Assembly (NCBI GenBank): GCA_041594355.1 | Contig: JBFHMM010000229.1 | Coordinates: forward strand, 1 to 6,298 | From: JAIUZI01 sp041594355 | GTDB taxonomy: Bacteria; Pseudomonadota; Alphaproteobacteria; Rhodobacterales; Rhodobacteraceae | Reading direction: 5' to 3' | Length of the DNA: 6,298 bases | In this document: in pieces, positions 6,053 through 6,298 of the stretch | Layout of the letters: the number at the start of each line of letters is the position of its first letter | How positions within the stretch are numbered: the stretch's first letter is position 1 | Notes under the pieces: generated by a model | The model's database searches: none | What the model was told of the DNA's origin: nothing | The model's input: only the letters and a program-made list of their open reading frames with translations | Made by a program: the position numbers and the translations under genes

Positions 6053-6298
6053 CCTGGAAGAGCTGCGGTCCGCCGTGGCCGCCCACGGTCGCGTTGTGCG
6101 GGTGGTCATCGCCGATCTGCGCGGGTCCTCGCCGCGCGAAGTTGGCGCGGCGATGCTGGTCTGGGCCGGGGGCCAGTCCGGCACCATCGGCGGCGGCAGC
6201 CTTGAATTCGAGGCGGCGCGCGCGGCACGCAGCCAGACCGCGCGCACCATGGTCAGCCAGCATGCGCTGGGACCGGACCTCGGCCAGTGCTGCGGCGG
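6042..6298 (+). CDS. xdhC: Xanthine dehydrogenase maturation chaperone XdhC, N-terminal part (cut by window edge)
   Basis: XdhC binds molybdenum cofactor, promotes its sulfuration with a cysteine desulfurase, and inserts it into XdhB; it is not part of the final enzyme. The visible 85 complete codons start MGFDLEELRSAVAAHGRVVR. They show the XdhC/CoxI-domain pattern: ADLRGSSPREVGAAMLVW (residues 24-41), GTIGGGSLEFEAA (47-59) and LGPDLGQCCGG at the edge (76-86, the last codon incomplete). The Cys pair in QCCGG is a conserved family feature. GGAGG at 6030-6034 lies 7 nt before the ATG, inside the end of xdhB, and the genes overlap by 11 nt. This order and overlap match the R. capsulatus xdhABC operon. 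The molybdopterin-binding C-terminal half lies outside the window. Confidence 0.94.
   Translation, partial: MGFDLEELRSAVAAHGRVVRVVIADLRGSSPREVGAAMLVWAGGQSGTIGGGSLEFEAARAARSQTARTMVSQHALGPDLGQCCG

Noticed and set aside
4991..6250. Antisense open frame opposite the 3' part of xdhB and the start of xdhC
   Set aside because: Low-complexity Arg/Pro-rich translation with no recognisable family, fully overlapping two confident genes.
1..6298. tRNA, rRNA, CRISPR array, insertion sequence or phage genes
   Set aside because: I found no tRNA-like cloverleaf, no regularly spaced direct repeats, and no transposase or integrase motifs on either strand.

Overview
The window comes from a GC-rich alphaproteobacterium, most likely of the Rhodobacterales (Rhodobacter/Roseobacter type). 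The evidence is the strongly GC-biased codon use, an xdhA-xdhB-xdhC operon in which every catalytic residue of xdhB falls close to Rhodobacter capsulatus XDH numbering, and a repeat tail inside xdhB that I recognise from memory as common in that order.

Layout. Positions 1-1104 (minus) are the first 368 codons of dnaE, the replicative DNA polymerase III alpha subunit, cut by the left edge. A 132-bp divergent intergenic region (1105-1236) carries a perfect 14-bp palindrome that matches the symmetric lac operator at 18 of 20 positions. Positions 1237-2001 (plus) encode a TauE/SafE-type (TSUP) membrane transporter with a GTG start. Positions 2002-2306 hold no convincing gene. They contain three palindromes in direct succession just after the transporter, then a probable xdh leader with an 11-bp hairpin whose loop is complementary to a segment about 80 nt upstream.

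Positions 2307-6298 (plus) are a tightly packed xanthine dehydrogenase operon. xdhA encodes the 2Fe-2S/FAD subunit and overlaps xdhB by 4 nt (ATGA). xdhB encodes the molybdenum-cofactor subunit and overlaps xdhC by 11 nt. xdhC encodes the chaperone that loads sulfurated cofactor and is cut by the right edge. XdhA and XdhB together oxidise hypoxanthine and xanthine to urate with NAD+, and XdhC matures the enzyme.

The genes themselves are ordinary. The points most worth a second look are a Rhodobacterales-type palindromic repeat that appears to be translated in frame as the linker between the two halves of XdhB, the lac-operator-like palindrome in the dnaE/TSUP control region, and the structured xdh leader with its possible loop-to-upstream pairing.
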